A stretch of 64,000 nt of DNA from an uncultured Eubacteriales bacterium (lineage in GTDB: Bacteria > Bacillota > Clostridia > Christensenellales > CAG-138), in contig UQRU01000002.1 of assembly GCA_900543475.1 (NCBI GenBank), positions 1 through 64,000 on the forward strand, read 5' to 3'. The position numbers and the translations under genes are program-made. Shown piece after piece: positions 8,104 through 17,574 of the stretch. The notes under the pieces are model-generated. The model worked only from the letters and a program-made list of their open reading frames with translations. It had not been told where the DNA came from and ran no database searches. Every line of letters starts with the position of its first letter. The stretch's first letter is position 1.

Positions 8104-9582
8104 ATGGAACGCAGCAGCGGAATTTTGATGCATATCTCCTCCTTGCCCAATCGGTTCGGGATCGGGTCCATTGGCCAATGCGCCTATGATTTCGTGGACT
8201 TTTTGGCGGAGGCAAAGCAGCGGTATTGGCAGATTCTTCCCCTGGGGCCCACTGGCTATGGGGATTCCCCCTACCAGCTGTTTTCGGCCAGCGCGGGGAA
8301 TCCCTACTTCATCGATCTGGACCTGCTGGTGGCGGATGGGCTTTTGCTGGAAGAAGAGGTGGCAGCCCATCTGACGGCGCCGGGGCCGGTGGATTACGGC
8401 AGGCTCTATCAGCAGCGGTTTCCCTTGCTTCGCAAAGCCTTTGCCCGGGGTCGGGAGCGGGACCTGGAAGCCCAGGCCGCCTTTGGGGCGGCGCAAGGGG
8501 CTTGGCTGGAAGATTACGCCCTGTTCATGGCCCTAAAATACCATTACGGGATGGGACCCTTTTCCCAATGGCCGGAGGCTGTGCGGCTGCGGCAACCGGA
8601 GGCCCTGGCCCAGCTGAAACAGGTGTGCCGGGAGGACGTGGCCTTTTACCGGTACCTACAGTATCTTTTCTATACCCAGTGGGATGCGCTGCGATCTTAT
8701 GCCAAGGGAAAGGGCGTCAAGCTGATGGGGGATCTGCCCATCTATGTTTCCATGGATTCTGCGGACGTGTGGGCCAATCCCCAGGTGTTTCAATTGGACG
8801 GGGAGGGAAACCCCACCCGGGTGGCGGGGGTCCCGCCGGATTATTTTTCCAAGGATGGGCAATTATGGGGGAATCCCCTATACGATTGGGAAAGCATGAA
8901 AGCCCAGGGTTACGCCTGGTGGCTAGAGCGGCTCCACAACAGTATGCGGCTGTATGACGCCGTACGCATCGACCATTTCCGGGGCCTGGAAAGCTATTGG
9001 AGCGTGCCTGCTGGGGAGCCCACCGCCCGGAACGGGGCCTGGATGCAGGGGCCCGGCTGGGATTTTATCAAGGCCATACAAACGGCCTATCCCTCCCTGG
9101 AGGTGATCGCGGAGGACCTGGGGTATCTGACCCCGGGGGTGCGCAAGCTGCTGGCGGATTCCGGCTATCCGGGGATGAAGGTGCTGCAATTCGCCTTTGA
9201 TTCCCGGGAGCCCAGCGATTATCTACCCCATACCTATCCCCGTAACTGCGTATGCTATACCGGCACCCATGATAATACCACAGCGGCAGGTTGGTGCGCG
9301 GAGGCCAGCGGCCCAGACGTGGCCATGGCCCGGCAATACCTGGGGGTGCGGGAAGGGGAGGGCCTGGCCTGGGCCATGATCCGCGGGGGCATGGGCTCCG
9401 TGGCGGATCTGTTCATCGCCCAAATGCAGGATTATTTAGGGCTGGGGGCGGAAGCCCGCATGAACCAGCCGGGCACCACCGCCGGCAACTGGCGCTGGCG
9501 CATGGCCCCTGGGGCTGCAAGCCCGGCCTTGGCCCAGCGGATCGCCCGCTATACCTGGATGTATGGTCGGTGCCGCCAATAG
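8104..9582 (+). CDS. malQ: 4-alpha-glucanotransferase (GH77 amylomaltase)
   Basis: 492 residues, the usual length of a GH77 enzyme. It starts with the family motif SSGILMHISSLP and has YGDSPYQ in the acceptor region. The catalytic residues are visible: nucleophile D290 (VRIDHFRG), acid/base E337 (VIAEDLG) and stabiliser D390 (GTHDNTT). It transfers alpha-1,4-glucan segments between maltodextrins in the cytoplasm, releasing glucose. AAAGGA precedes the ATG. Co-transcribed with the LacI regulator. Confidence 0.95.
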   Translation: MERSSGILMHISSLPNRFGIGSIGQCAYDFVDFLAEAKQRYWQILPLGPTGYGDSPYQLFSASAGNPYFIDLDLLVADGLLLEEEVAAHLTAPGPVDYGRLYQQRFPLLRKAFARGRERDLEAQAAFGAAQGAWLEDYALFMALKYHYGMGPFSQWPEAVRLRQPEALAQLKQVCREDVAFYRYLQYLFYTQWDALRSYAKGKGVKLMGDLPIYVSMDSADVWANPQVFQLDGEGNPTRVAGVPPDYFSKDGQLWGNPLYDWESMKAQGYAWWLERLHNSMRLYDAVRIDHFRGLESYWSVPAGEPTARNGAWMQGPGWDFIKAIQTAYPSLEVIAEDLGYLTPGVRKLLADSGYPGMKVLQFAFDSREPSDYLPHTYPRNCVCYTGTHDNTTAAGWCAEASGPDVAMARQYLGVREGEGLAWAMIRGGMGSVADLFIAQMQDYLGLGAEARMNQPGTTAGNWRWRMAPGAASPALAQRIARYTWMYGRCRQ

Positions 9583-9751
9583 CGGCTGGCGGAAAGGTTG
9601 CCGCCGGGACTTGGCCCGGTGTTCCATTTGGCCGGTTGTACCAGATCATATCAGCTGAAGGGCGCGTAGGTCCTCCCAGGAACAGGATACGCCCCACGAA
9701 AGTCCTAAGCCCGGGCGACCGTGGACTTGTCTCCGCGTCCAATTTTACCGT

Positions 9752-9805
9752 AAAAAACAGGAACCCAATGGCTGCGCAATAAGCAGCATCGGGCGCCTGT
9801 TTTTT
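9752..9805. terminator. Bidirectional terminator between malQ and the HAD gene
   Basis: AAAAAACAGG (9752-9761) pairs with CCTGTTTTTT (9796-9805). The rest of the 250-base convergent gap (9583-9751) has no recognisable feature. Confidence 0.7.
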
Positions 9806-9832
9806 ATTTGGCGGGGTAGGTCCGCCGAGGTT

Positions 9833-10684
9833 TTACTGGGGGCAGCGGGGAAAAATCTGTTCCCGGATGGCCCATGCGGCCCCGTCTTGGCTGTTGGGGG
9901 GCGCCACCTGCTTGGCGCAGGCCTGCACGTCCGGCAGGGCGTTGCCCATGGCAAAGGAACAGCCGGCCCATTGCAGCAGCTCCTTGTCCGTCTGGCTGTC
10001 CCCCAGGGCGGCCACCGCCTGGGCGGGGATGGACAGCGCCTTACAGATATGGGCTACCGCCTCCGCCTTGTTGGCCTTGGGGTTGTTGAATTCCAGGCCC
10101 CCTTGGATGGTATGGGAGGTGCGAAGGCCGATGCCCTGGTTGGCAGCTTCAAAGGACAGCCGGTGGTCGTCACAGGGGAAAAACACGTTTACCTTTTCAA
10201 TGCGGGCGTCCGCCCGGGAGAGAATCGCTTCCAAGGAAGGGATCGGCGTCCGGGATCCGGGCGTGGTTTCTTCCAGGTATTGCGCACGGTAGTAGACCCG
10301 CTTTTCCCAGCGGGACGCCTCCACATAGATCTTGCCGTTCGCATAGATCTCCGGCATGGTGTCTGCGGCCATAGCCGATTGGTAAACCCTTCGGGCCACG
10401 TCTGCGGGGATGCCTTGGAAATAATCGTCCAGGGGCTGGCCCATGCCGGTGATGGCGGCGCCGTTGCTATAGGCGATCCGGGTAAGCTGGGGCCAGGCGT
10501 CCCAGACCTGGTCCATTTCGGCTAAATTGCGGCCCGTGGCCACCACCACCAGGATATCCCGCCGCAAAAGCGCCGCGACCGCCGCCTGTACCGGCGGGGT
10601 AATGTCGCCGGCAGGGTCCGTGAGGGTGCCGTCTATGTCCAGCACAACCAGCCGCAACTGACAGGCGGTTCCTAATTTTTCCAT
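9833..10684 (-). CDS. Cof-type HAD-superfamily phosphatase
   Basis: 283 residues. HAD motif I is VVLDIDGTLTD, with nucleophile D16 and acid/base D18; motif II VVVATGRN follows, a type II cap fills the middle, and GDSQTDKELLQ near the C-terminus carries the metal-binding acidic pair. Cof-type enzymes dephosphorylate sugar phosphates, FMN and similar small molecules; the substrate here is unknown. AAGGAG sits just before the ATG. An AGTATA (minus-strand TATACT) at 10721-10726 is a plausible -10 box without a good -35. Confidence 0.88.
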   Translation of the reverse strand: MEKLGTACQLRLVVLDIDGTLTDPAGDITPPVQAAVAALLRRDILVVVATGRNLAEMDQVWDAWPQLTRIAYSNGAAITGMGQPLDDYFQGIPADVARRVYQSAMAADTMPEIYANGKIYVEASRWEKRVYYRAQYLEETTPGSRTPIPSLEAILSRADARIEKVNVFFPCDDHRLSFEAANQGIGLRTSHTIQGGLEFNNPKANKAEAVAHICKALSIPAQAVAALGDSQTDKELLQWAGCSFAMGNALPDVQACAKQVAPPNSQDGAAWAIREQIFPRCPQ

Positions 10685-10772
10685 AAAAAACTCCTTTACG
10701 CCATAATCCCGATTCGATTCAGTATAGCATACCCTCGGGGATTCCGCTAGAGGCTTTGCGAAGGGGCCCGCC

Positions 10773-10801
10773 TTGACAAGGAACAGGCGCGACCTTACAA
10801 T
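10773..10801 (+). promoter_or_regulatory. SigA promoter of the DeoR gene
   Basis: TTGACA (10773-10778), 17 bases, TACAAT (10796-10801). The leader is about 85 bases. Confidence 0.75.
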
Positions 10802-10894
10802 AAAAGCGGCACAAAAAAGGGCGTGGAACAGGCCGCGAACAAGGGGGCCTATATGCCCGGGGATAAGCCTGAAAATGCTTGAGGAGACATGGAA

Positions 10895-11638
10895 ATGAAC
10901 GAACGGTGTATGCGCATTTTGGATATGGTCCGGGAAGCGGGGTCCGTAGAGGTCAGCACCTTGGCGGAAGCGCTAGGGGTATCCGCAGTGACCATCCGCA
11001 AGGACTTGGCCCAATTGGAAAAGGAACGGCTGTTGCGGCGGCAGCATGGCAGCGCAGTACAGATCTCCTCAGACGATGTGGCATATCGCATGGCTTTCGA
11101 CTATGGCCCAAAGCGGCGGATCGCCCAACGGGCCGCCGCCATGGTACAAAACGGGGAAACGGTGATGATCGAATCCGGCTCTACCTGCGCCTTGTTGGCG
11201 GCGGAGCTGGCGGAAAAGCGGCGGGATGTGACCATCGTGACCAATTCCGCTTTCATTGCCGGTTACGTAGGCCGGCTGCCCGGGGCAAAGACCGTGTTGC
11301 TGGGCGGCAATTATGATCCCGACGCCCAAACCGCCACCGGGCCGTTGGTACGGGTATGCGCCCGGGAGTTTTTTGTGGATAAATTCTTTTTCGGCACGGA
11401 CGGCTTTGACCCGGCCTTTGGCTTTTCCAATGTGGATATGCTCCGGGCGGAGGCGGTACGGGCCATGGGGGAGCGGGCGGCAAAGCGGATCGTGCTGACG
11501 GACGCCTCCAAGTTTGGCCGGCGCAGCGTGGTGATGCTGATGCCCACCGAGGACGTGAGCGCGGTGGTCACCGACCAGGTGCCGGCGGATTGCCGGGCCA
11601 GCCTGGAGGCCGCCGGGGTGGAGTTGATCCTGGCATAA
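10895..11638 (+). CDS. DeoR-family transcriptional regulator
   Basis: 247 residues from ATG 10895 (MNERCMRIL), eight bases after GAGGAG; an earlier in-frame ATG at 10889 is too close to that site. The N-terminal winged helix (about 1-55) has VSTLAEALGVSAVTIRKDLAQLE and the DeoR-type recognition helix ending LLRRQHGSAV. The C-terminal DeoR sensor domain (about 70-235) resembles a ribose-5-phosphate isomerase fold (IESGSTCALLAAEL, VTNSAFIAGYV, FFGTDGFD) and normally binds a phosphorylated sugar. No metabolic gene is directly linked, so its target is unknown. Confidence 0.88.
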   Translation: MNERCMRILDMVREAGSVEVSTLAEALGVSAVTIRKDLAQLEKERLLRRQHGSAVQISSDDVAYRMAFDYGPKRRIAQRAAAMVQNGETVMIESGSTCALLAAELAEKRRDVTIVTNSAFIAGYVGRLPGAKTVLLGGNYDPDAQTATGPLVRVCAREFFVDKFFFGTDGFDPAFGFSNVDMLRAEAVRAMGERAAKRIVLTDASKFGRRSVVMLMPTEDVSAVVTDQVPADCRASLEAAGVELILA

Positions 11639-11677
11639 GGACCTGGCTGAAGCGTTTTTGAGGAAGGGTTTCCTCTG

Positions 11678-11700
11678 GCCCCGGCGTAGATGGCCGGGGC
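11678..11700 (+). terminator. Hairpin after the DeoR gene, weak terminator
   Basis: GCCCCGGC (11678-11685) pairs with GCCGGGGC (11693-11700), followed by ATTTGTATTT. The T-stretch is interrupted. Confidence 0.5.
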
Positions 11701-11735
11701 ATTTGTATTTGGAAAAGCAAAGGGGCGGATTATGC

Positions 11736-11764
11736 TTGCAGGAAACGGACGCGGGGGGTATGAT
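11736..11764 (+). promoter_or_regulatory. Promoter of the sirtuin gene
   Basis: TTGCAG (11736-11741), 17 bases, TATGAT (11759-11764). This supports the short start at 11792 rather than an in-frame upstream start. Confidence 0.55.
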
Positions 11765-11791
11765 GAAAGAAAAATCCGGGAGGTATGGGAT

Positions 11792-12523
11792 ATGGTAGGG
11801 AGCGTAGAGGATCTGAAAAAGCTGTTGCAGCAGAGTCGGGTGGTGACCTTTTTAGGGGGCGCCGGGGTATCCACGGAAAGCGGGATACCGGACTTCCGCA
11901 GCAAGGGCTCGGCGGAGGCCGCGCAAAAGCGTTTTGGTTACCCGCCGGAGGTGCTGCTGTCCCACGATTTCTTCCTGGCCCATCCGGATATTTTTTATGA
12001 TTATTATAAGAGCGTTCTGTTGGTGCCCGCATCTCCCAATCCAGCGCACTATGCCCTGGCCCGGTTAGAGGCGGCGGGTAAGCTGAACGCGGTGATCACC
12101 CAAAACATCGACAACCTGCACCAGCAGGCGGGCAGCAAGCGGGTCTATCCGGTCCATGGAAACGTGGAATGGAACCGCTGCATGGAATGCAACCGGTTTT
12201 TTAACGGGGATTATATCCGCAACAGCCAAGGGGTGCCCCATTGCGACCAATGCGGCGGCCTTATCAAGCCGGAAGTGGTGCTCTATGGGGAACCCCTGGA
12301 TCAGCAGATTTGGCGGGGGGCCATGGCGGCGGTGAGCAGCGCGGATACCATGATCGTAGGCGGCACCTCCCTGTCCGTATATCCGGCGGCCTCCCTGCTG
12401 GAGTTTTTCATGGGGAAGCATCTGATCCTGATCAACAAGACGGAGACCCCTTACGACCGGCGGGCGGATCTGATTTTACGCCAGCCCATCGGCCAGGTGC
12501 TGGGGGAAGCCGTGCCCCAATAG
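11792..12523 (+). CDS. cobB: Sir2-family NAD-dependent protein deacylase
   Basis: 243 residues from ATG 11792, eight bases after GGGAGG. NAD-binding motif GAGVSTESGIPDFR (23-36), QNIDNLH (104-110) and catalytic H122 in VHGNVEW. A four-cysteine zinc site is complete (C130, C133, C151, C154), and GGTSLSVYPAA closes the NAD pocket. Sirtuins remove acetyl or other acyl groups from lysines in an NAD-dependent reaction. It ends four bases from the convergent GNAT gene. Protein targets cannot be inferred; acetyl-CoA synthetases are a classic target and several acyl-CoA synthetases lie nearby, which is only suggestive. Confidence 0.92.
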   Translation: MVGSVEDLKKLLQQSRVVTFLGGAGVSTESGIPDFRSKGSAEAAQKRFGYPPEVLLSHDFFLAHPDIFYDYYKSVLLVPASPNPAHYALARLEAAGKLNAVITQNIDNLHQQAGSKRVYPVHGNVEWNRCMECNRFFNGDYIRNSQGVPHCDQCGGLIKPEVVLYGEPLDQQIWRGAMAAVSSADTMIVGGTSLSVYPAASLLEFFMGKHLILINKTETPYDRRADLILRQPIGQVLGEAVPQ

Positions 12524-12527
12524 GCGA

Positions 12528-13652
12528 TCAATATTCGTCTATGGTGAAGCAGGGGAGGCGGGGCCCTGCGTCCAGGATGGGGACGATGGCCGGGTCCAGC
12601 GCCTGAGCCTGGCCTTCCGCCACCAGCTGGGCCATGGTTCTGTAGCCGCTGGCCCATTGGGCGAGCCGTCCCGCCGGGATGACCAACTGGGGCTTCCCTT
12701 GGGCGGGTTGCCCGCAAAGGGTGTAAAGCCCCCGGTTGGATGCTACCAATGGGTCTTCCACCTCCAGGACGCCTTCCCCCGGCAGCCCCAAGAGGGCCAA
12801 TAGGCTGGAAACATTCGTCACCCCCCATACGCTGCGGGGCAGGGTCTCCCACTGGGCGCCCGCCGGGCATAGGGGCGCGTTGGGGGCCATGCGTACCTTC
12901 AGGGCCTTGCCCTGGCTGCGCGCTGCAAGGCTTGCCCACAGCCTTGCATAGGCTTCCGGAGACAGGGCGACGCATTCTTCCCCATATAAGCTGGGCGGTT
13001 CGGCCCCTTCCCCTGGGGAATCGAAATAGACGCAGTAGCCTTCCACTTGGCCCTGGGCATCCTGGGTCAGGATGCATTTGGCGTCGCTGGCCAAATAGTC
13101 CTTGCACTTGAGGAAAAAGTCCGCATAGCTGCGGCTTAGAATGCAGCTATAGCCCAGGGAAAACCGTTGGTAGCAGCCATATAGCTCCGAAGCCCGCTCC
13201 AGGAGGGGAACCTGCTGGCAGGGGTCCTCCGCCGGCCGGGGAGCGTCCGGGGGCAGAGATAGGTACCGGCTGTCGCTGACGGGGAAGTGGCCGGCGGAAG
13301 CATAGGTCCGCAGGGTCACAGGCCGGTGGGTCGCCAGGGGGATGCCCAACCCGCCCAAATAGGGCAGGTAATAGCCCAACAGCCCCCGCATCAGCCCCCG
13401 GCCCCGGAAATCCGGATGGGTAGCCACCCCGGCGATGATCACGCAGGGGGCGATCCGGTCACGGACCCGCATATGGGCGGGCAGGCCGTGGAGGGCGGCC
13501 TGGATGACCCCGTCCTCCCGGTAAATGGGGCAATAGGCGGGCAGGAACCGGTCTGTGAAAAACCAATCCAGGAAGGGCTGGGACTCCTGAAAGCAGAGCT
13601 GCCACAGGTCTTTTAATTCCGCCCGATCCTGGGGGGACGCCATTTGAAACAT
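12528..13652 (-). CDS. GNAT-family N-acetyltransferase, Eis-like layout
   Basis: 374 residues. The N-terminal GNAT domain carries the acetyl-CoA-binding loop in GVATHPDFRGRGLMRGLL, followed by a second, degenerate GNAT-like region and a C-terminal segment (about 270-374), as in Eis-type acetyltransferases. GGGAGG precedes the ATG. The substrate is unknown; Eis homologues acetylate amines including aminoglycosides, but that cannot be assumed here. Confidence 0.78.
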   Translation of the reverse strand: MFQMASPQDRAELKDLWQLCFQESQPFLDWFFTDRFLPAYCPIYREDGVIQAALHGLPAHMRVRDRIAPCVIIAGVATHPDFRGRGLMRGLLGYYLPYLGGLGIPLATHRPVTLRTYASAGHFPVSDSRYLSLPPDAPRPAEDPCQQVPLLERASELYGCYQRFSLGYSCILSRSYADFFLKCKDYLASDAKCILTQDAQGQVEGYCVYFDSPGEGAEPPSLYGEECVALSPEAYARLWASLAARSQGKALKVRMAPNAPLCPAGAQWETLPRSVWGVTNVSSLLALLGLPGEGVLEVEDPLVASNRGLYTLCGQPAQGKPQLVIPAGRLAQWASGYRTMAQLVAEGQAQALDPAIVPILDAGPRLPCFTIDEY

Positions 13653-13745
13653 AAGGAACCTCCCTTTTGACGGTATGCGTATTCCCCATCATTATAGCAT
13701 CTGCCCAAGGGAAGGAAAAGCCGGCAAAGGAGGCGGAAAGACAGA

Positions 13746-14264
13746 ATGCAAAAGCAGTTGATCTGCATTGGCGGCCCCATGGGGGTAGGGAAAACCACGG
13801 TTTGCAGGCAAATGCAAGCCCGGCTGGACCATTGCGTATTCCTGGACGGGGATTGGTGCTGGGACGCCCATCCCTTCATCAATACCCCGGAGACCCGGGC
13901 CATGGCGGTGGACAACATCCGGCATCTGCTAAACGGCTTCCTGGGCTGCACGGCCTATGAGACCGTGCTGTTTTGCTGGGTGTTTCACCAGGCGGATATC
14001 CTGCCGGCTATCCTTTCCGGGCTGGAGGGGGCCTATCGCCTGTATACCCTTTCCCTGGTCTGCCCGGCAACCACGTTGGCGAAGCGTCTTCGGGGAGATG
14101 TGGGAAAGGGCCTTCGGCAGCCGGATGTGATCGAACGGAGCTTAAATCGGCTGCCCTTATACCAGGATCTGGGTTGGCCCCTGCTGGATACCGGCGGCCG
14201 CACCCCCGGCCAGGCCGCCGATGCGGCCCTGGCCATGCTGCGGGAGGCGGGGGCCAGGGTATAA
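13746..14264 (+). CDS. Small P-loop kinase-like protein
   Basis: 172 residues. It opens with a beta strand and Walker A, LICIGGPMGVGKTT, and has the compact size of a shikimate/gluconate/adenylate-type kinase (AAA_33-like). FLDGDW near residue 35 is the usual substrate-side motif, and an RxxxD-like lid follows (AKRLRGDVGKGLRQPDVIERSLNR). AAAGGAGG lies upstream. The phosphate acceptor is not identifiable. Confidence 0.72.
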   Translation: MQKQLICIGGPMGVGKTTVCRQMQARLDHCVFLDGDWCWDAHPFINTPETRAMAVDNIRHLLNGFLGCTAYETVLFCWVFHQADILPAILSGLEGAYRLYTLSLVCPATTLAKRLRGDVGKGLRQPDVIERSLNRLPLYQDLGWPLLDTGGRTPGQAADAALAMLREAGARV

Positions 14265-14391
14265 AAAACGGGGAAACATTGAAAAGTCCTTGGGGGCGCG
14301 GAAGGTGATCTGAAAAAGCCTTCCAGGGTCCCTGGCCGTGCCCTTGACGGACGGGGAACAGGGGAGAGAGCGCATTGCCGCCGATTGGAAA

Positions 14392-14416
14392 GCCCCGGCA
14401 AGCATCTTGCCGGGGC
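14392..14416. terminator. Strong hairpin between convergent genes
   Basis: GCCCCGGCAAG (14392-14402), CAT loop, CTTGCCGGGGC (14406-14416), then GTTT. It could end transcription of the kinase-like gene and of the leftward aldolase-like gene. Confidence 0.6.
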
Positions 14417-14452
14417 GTTTCCATGCCCTATGGGGCTGGCCAAAGGGGGCTA

Positions 14453-15490
14453 TTACAGCCGCCCGATGTCCTGGATGAGCCGCTGGAGGTTTTCCTCGGT
14501 GGTGGCCCAGCTGGTGCAGAAGCGGGCGATAAACCGGCCGTCGCCGGTGGGCTCCCATACTTCGTACAGGTAGCCCCGCTCCGTCAGGGCGTCCAATTGG
14601 GCCTGGGTCAGGATGGGGAACTGCAGGTTAACATAGGAATCCCCCCACATGGGGATGCCCCGGGCCTGGAACGCGGCCCGCAGGGCCATAGCCTGCTCCA
14701 CGGCCTTTTTGCAAATGGAAAAATACAGCCCGTCCGTCATCAGGGTCAGGAATTGGAGGCCCAGAAGCCGGCCCTTGGCCAGCATACCCCCGTGCTGCTT
14801 GATCATGTAGCGGAAATCCTTCTGCAAGCCGGGGTTGGTGATCACCACCGCTTCCCCGAACAGGGCGCCGCACTTGGTGCCGCCGATGTAAAATACATCG
14901 CACAGCCGGGCGATATCCGCCAGCGTCACGTCGCATTGGGGGCTGGCGAGGCCGTAACCCAGCCGGGCGCCGTCCAGGAACAGGGGCATGTGCCAGGCGT
15001 CGCAAACCTTGCGCAGGGCCTCCAATTGGGCCTTGGAGTAGAGGGTGCCGCACTCGCTGGGCCAGGAGATATACACCATGCCGGGCTGCACCATGTGTTC
15101 AAAGGTGGGGCTTTCATAGTGGGCGCGGCAGTAGTCGTCCACCTGCTGGGCGCTGAGGCGTCCATCCGGCGCCGGCAGGGTCAGGACCTTGTGGCCGGTG
15201 GCCTCGATGGAGCCGGTCTCATGGGTGGCGATATGGCCCATTTCCGAAGAAATCACTCCCTGGTGGGCTTTCAAAATGGAAGCGATCACCGTGGCGTTGG
15301 CCTGGGTGCCCCCCACCAGAAAGTGGACCTGGGCCTGGGGCTGCTGGCAAAGGGCCAAAATGGCTTCCCGGGCCTGCTGGCAATAGGGATCGGTGCCATA
15401 GCCGGGGGTCTGCTCCAGGTTGGTTTTTTGCAGGGCCGCCAGGATGCTGGGATGGCAGCCTTCGGTATAATCGCATTGGAATTGGATCAT
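14453..15490 (-). CDS. Threonine aldolase-like PLP enzyme (beta-eliminating lyase family)
   Basis: 345 residues with the fold-type I pattern of low-specificity threonine aldolases: HFLVGGTQAN near residue 57, LFLDGARLGY with PLP-binding D173, and YIGGTKCG with Schiff-base lysine K206. The family splits L-threonine or L-allo-threonine into glycine and acetaldehyde; related members act on other beta-hydroxy amino acids. GGGAGG lies before the ATG. It stands alone between a convergent gene and the acyl-CoA synthetase module. Confidence 0.85.
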   Translation of the reverse strand: MIQFQCDYTEGCHPSILAALQKTNLEQTPGYGTDPYCQQAREAILALCQQPQAQVHFLVGGTQANATVIASILKAHQGVISSEMGHIATHETGSIEATGHKVLTLPAPDGRLSAQQVDDYCRAHYESPTFEHMVQPGMVYISWPSECGTLYSKAQLEALRKVCDAWHMPLFLDGARLGYGLASPQCDVTLADIARLCDVFYIGGTKCGALFGEAVVITNPGLQKDFRYMIKQHGGMLAKGRLLGLQFLTLMTDGLYFSICKKAVEQAMALRAAFQARGIPMWGDSYVNLQFPILTQAQLDALTERGYLYEVWEPTGDGRFIARFCTSWATTEENLQRLIQDIGRL

Positions 15491-15604
15491 GGCGTGTTTC
15501 CTCCCACACAGGCAAGCGCCATGGGGACCAACGGCTCCACGGCACCATGCGCAATATTTTCCCTTCCAGTCTAAAGGAGGCGGCGTATTTTGTCAACGCT
15601 TGCC

Positions 15605-17248
15605 TTAGCGCAATGCCACCCGGCGGATCTTGTCGCTGGCGGTTTTGGGCAGGGCGTCGGTAAAATCGATGAGACGGGGATATTTGTAGGGGGCGGTGGT
15701 GCGCTTCACATGGTTTTGCAGCTCCTTTTTCAGGGCGTCGCTGGCAATATAGCCGTCCTTGAGCACGATGGTGGCCTTCACCACCTGGCCCCGGATGGGG
15801 TCCGGCACCCCGGTGATGGCGGCTTCCAGCACCGCTTCATGCTCCAACAAGGCGCTTTCCACCTCAAAGGGCCCGATCCGGTAGCCAGAGGACTTGATCA
15901 AATCGTCCTTGCGGCCCACATACCAGAAGTAACCCGCCGCGTCCATGGTGGCCACGTCGCCGGTGTGGTAGAAGCCGTCGTGCCAGGCGCGAGCGGTGGC
16001 CAAATCATCCCGATAGTAGCCCAGGAACAGGCCCAGGGGCTTACGCCCATCCACCCGGATGCAGATCTCGCCTTCCTGGCCAGGCTGCACGGGCTTGCCG
16101 TCCTCATCCAGCAGCTGGATATCGTAGCCGGGCACAGGTTTGCCCATGGCCCCGGAGCGCAGCTCCATGCCCGGGAAGGTGGCCAGGCAGCAGGTGGTCT
16201 CGCTTTGGCCGAAGCCCTCGTGGATGCTGAGGCCGGTCTGGGCCTTCCAGTCCTGGAACACCTCGGGGTTGAGGGGCTCTCCGGCGCTGCAGCAATGGGT
16301 GATGGCCGTTAGGTCATATTGGGCGGCCAGGTTGTTTTGGGTGAGCATCCGGTACATGGTGGGGGGCGCGCAGAAGGTGGAAATGCGGTAAGTTTGCAGC
16401 ATTTCCAGGATCTTCACAGGGTCGAACCGGTCGAAATCGTAGGCGAACACCGCGCATTCGCACAGCCACTGGCCGTAGATCTTGCCCCAGCCGGCCTTGG
16501 CCCACCCCGTGTCGGAAATGGTGAAGTGCAGGCCGCCGGGCTTGTTGGTATGCCAATACCGGGCGGTGGCGATGTGGCCCAGGGGATACAGCTGGTCGTG
16601 GATGGCCATCTTGGGGAAGCCGGTGGTGCCGGAGGTGAAGTAGATCAGCAGGGGGTCGGTGTTGCGGGTGCCTTCCTTGCCCCGGCGGCGGGGATAAAAG
16701 GGGCTTTCCAGGGCGGCCTGGGCGTCCAGGTCGATCCAGCCGGGCCGGCTGCCGCCGGCCAGGAACAGGCCCTCCACGCTGGCGCAATCCGGCAGGGCGG
16801 CCTCCACGGCGGCCAGGATGCCCGGGTCGTTGGCGCAGATGATGAACCTGGCGGAAGCGGCGTTGCACCGGTAGCTGATGTCGTGGGGGAGCAGCTGGGC
16901 GGTGGCGGGGATCATCACGGCGCCCAGCTTGCACAGGGCTACGTTCAAGGGCCAATACTGATAGGCACGCCGCATGATCAGCAACACCGTATCCCCCTTT
17001 TTCAAGCCCTGGCGGCGCAGCATATTGGCGATGCGGGCGCTTTGGTCCCGGATGTCCGCAAAGGAGAAGCGGCGGCACTGGCCCACCCGGTCCACATGGA
17101 GCAGGGCGAGGGCGTCCGGCGTCTTGGCAGCGATGGCGTCTACTACGTCGAACCCAAAGTTGAAGTTTTGGGGCGGGGTCAGTTTGAAGCTTTGGCGGAA
17201 GGACGCATAGTCCCGGGTGTCCGCCTGGACGAATCGATCGCACAGCAT
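15605..17248 (-). CDS. T-box-controlled medium-chain-type acyl-CoA synthetase (AMP-forming)
   Basis: 547 residues, an AMP-forming acyl-CoA synthetase of the MACS group. P-loop YFTSGTTGFPK, GFGQSETT, YHTGDVA, and hinge region GRKDDLIKSSGYRIGPFEVE. The C-terminal motif is PKTASDKIRR: catalytic K540 is kept, but the glycine just before it in the usual SGK is Asp (D539). It activates a carboxylic acid to acyl-AMP and then acyl-CoA. MACS enzymes take medium-chain, branched-chain or aromatic acids. It is strongly similar to the synthetase part of the protein at 26917-29190. AAAGGAGAG precedes the ATG, and a T-box leader controls it. Confidence 0.9.
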   Translation of the reverse strand: MLCDRFVQADTRDYASFRQSFKLTPPQNFNFGFDVVDAIAAKTPDALALLHVDRVGQCRRFSFADIRDQSARIANMLRRQGLKKGDTVLLIMRRAYQYWPLNVALCKLGAVMIPATAQLLPHDISYRCNAASARFIICANDPGILAAVEAALPDCASVEGLFLAGGSRPGWIDLDAQAALESPFYPRRRGKEGTRNTDPLLIYFTSGTTGFPKMAIHDQLYPLGHIATARYWHTNKPGGLHFTISDTGWAKAGWGKIYGQWLCECAVFAYDFDRFDPVKILEMLQTYRISTFCAPPTMYRMLTQNNLAAQYDLTAITHCCSAGEPLNPEVFQDWKAQTGLSIHEGFGQSETTCCLATFPGMELRSGAMGKPVPGYDIQLLDEDGKPVQPGQEGEICIRVDGRKPLGLFLGYYRDDLATARAWHDGFYHTGDVATMDAAGYFWYVGRKDDLIKSSGYRIGPFEVESALLEHEAVLEAAITGVPDPIRGQVVKATIVLKDGYIASDALKKELQNHVKRTTAPYKYPRLIDFTDALPKTASDKIRRVALR

Positions 17249-17284
17249 CGTTGCGCTCTCCTTTCGTAATCATTGTTTTGAATA

Positions 17285-17568
17285 AATAAAAGGCCCCGTC
17301 TCCTTTGAGACGAGGCCTTGTGTAAGCTCCGCGGTACCACTCAATTTGATTTGCCCCTTACGGACAAATCCACTTTACAGGATTCCATCAAATCCCCCAC
17401 CTATAACGGGCTGGACCCGGAACTCCCTACTTTCGGTGGATTTCAGGAGGCCTGCTCTGGAGTGACCGCAAGATTTCGTCAAGACCGGCTTTCAGCAACC
17501 GCCGGCTCTCTGGGCAAGACAGCCATCAAGCTATTTCCATCATCGCATTTCAAATACCATATCAATTA
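17285..17568 (-). promoter_or_regulatory. T-box leader (tRNA-sensing riboswitch) of the acyl-CoA synthetase
   Basis: Read on the minus strand. AGAGAG followed by a GC hairpin with loop GGTTGCTG marks Stem I; AGTAGGG...CCCGTTATAG is Stem III; GTGGTACCGCGG (+ strand 17329-17340) is the invariant antiterminator bulge. A terminator follows, GGCCTCGTCTC / GAGACGGGGCC with TTTTA. Uncharged tRNA would stabilise the antiterminator and turn the gene on. I could not fix the specifier codon by eye; a GAAATC at 17473-17478 (minus strand) is a weak isoleucine candidate. Confidence 0.92.
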
Positions 17569-17574
17569 TTATGC

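Noticed and set aside
17285-17568. Firm specifier codon for the T-box leaders
   Set aside because: GAAATC triplets suggest isoleucine, but Stem I pairing could not be drawn convincingly by hand for either leader.
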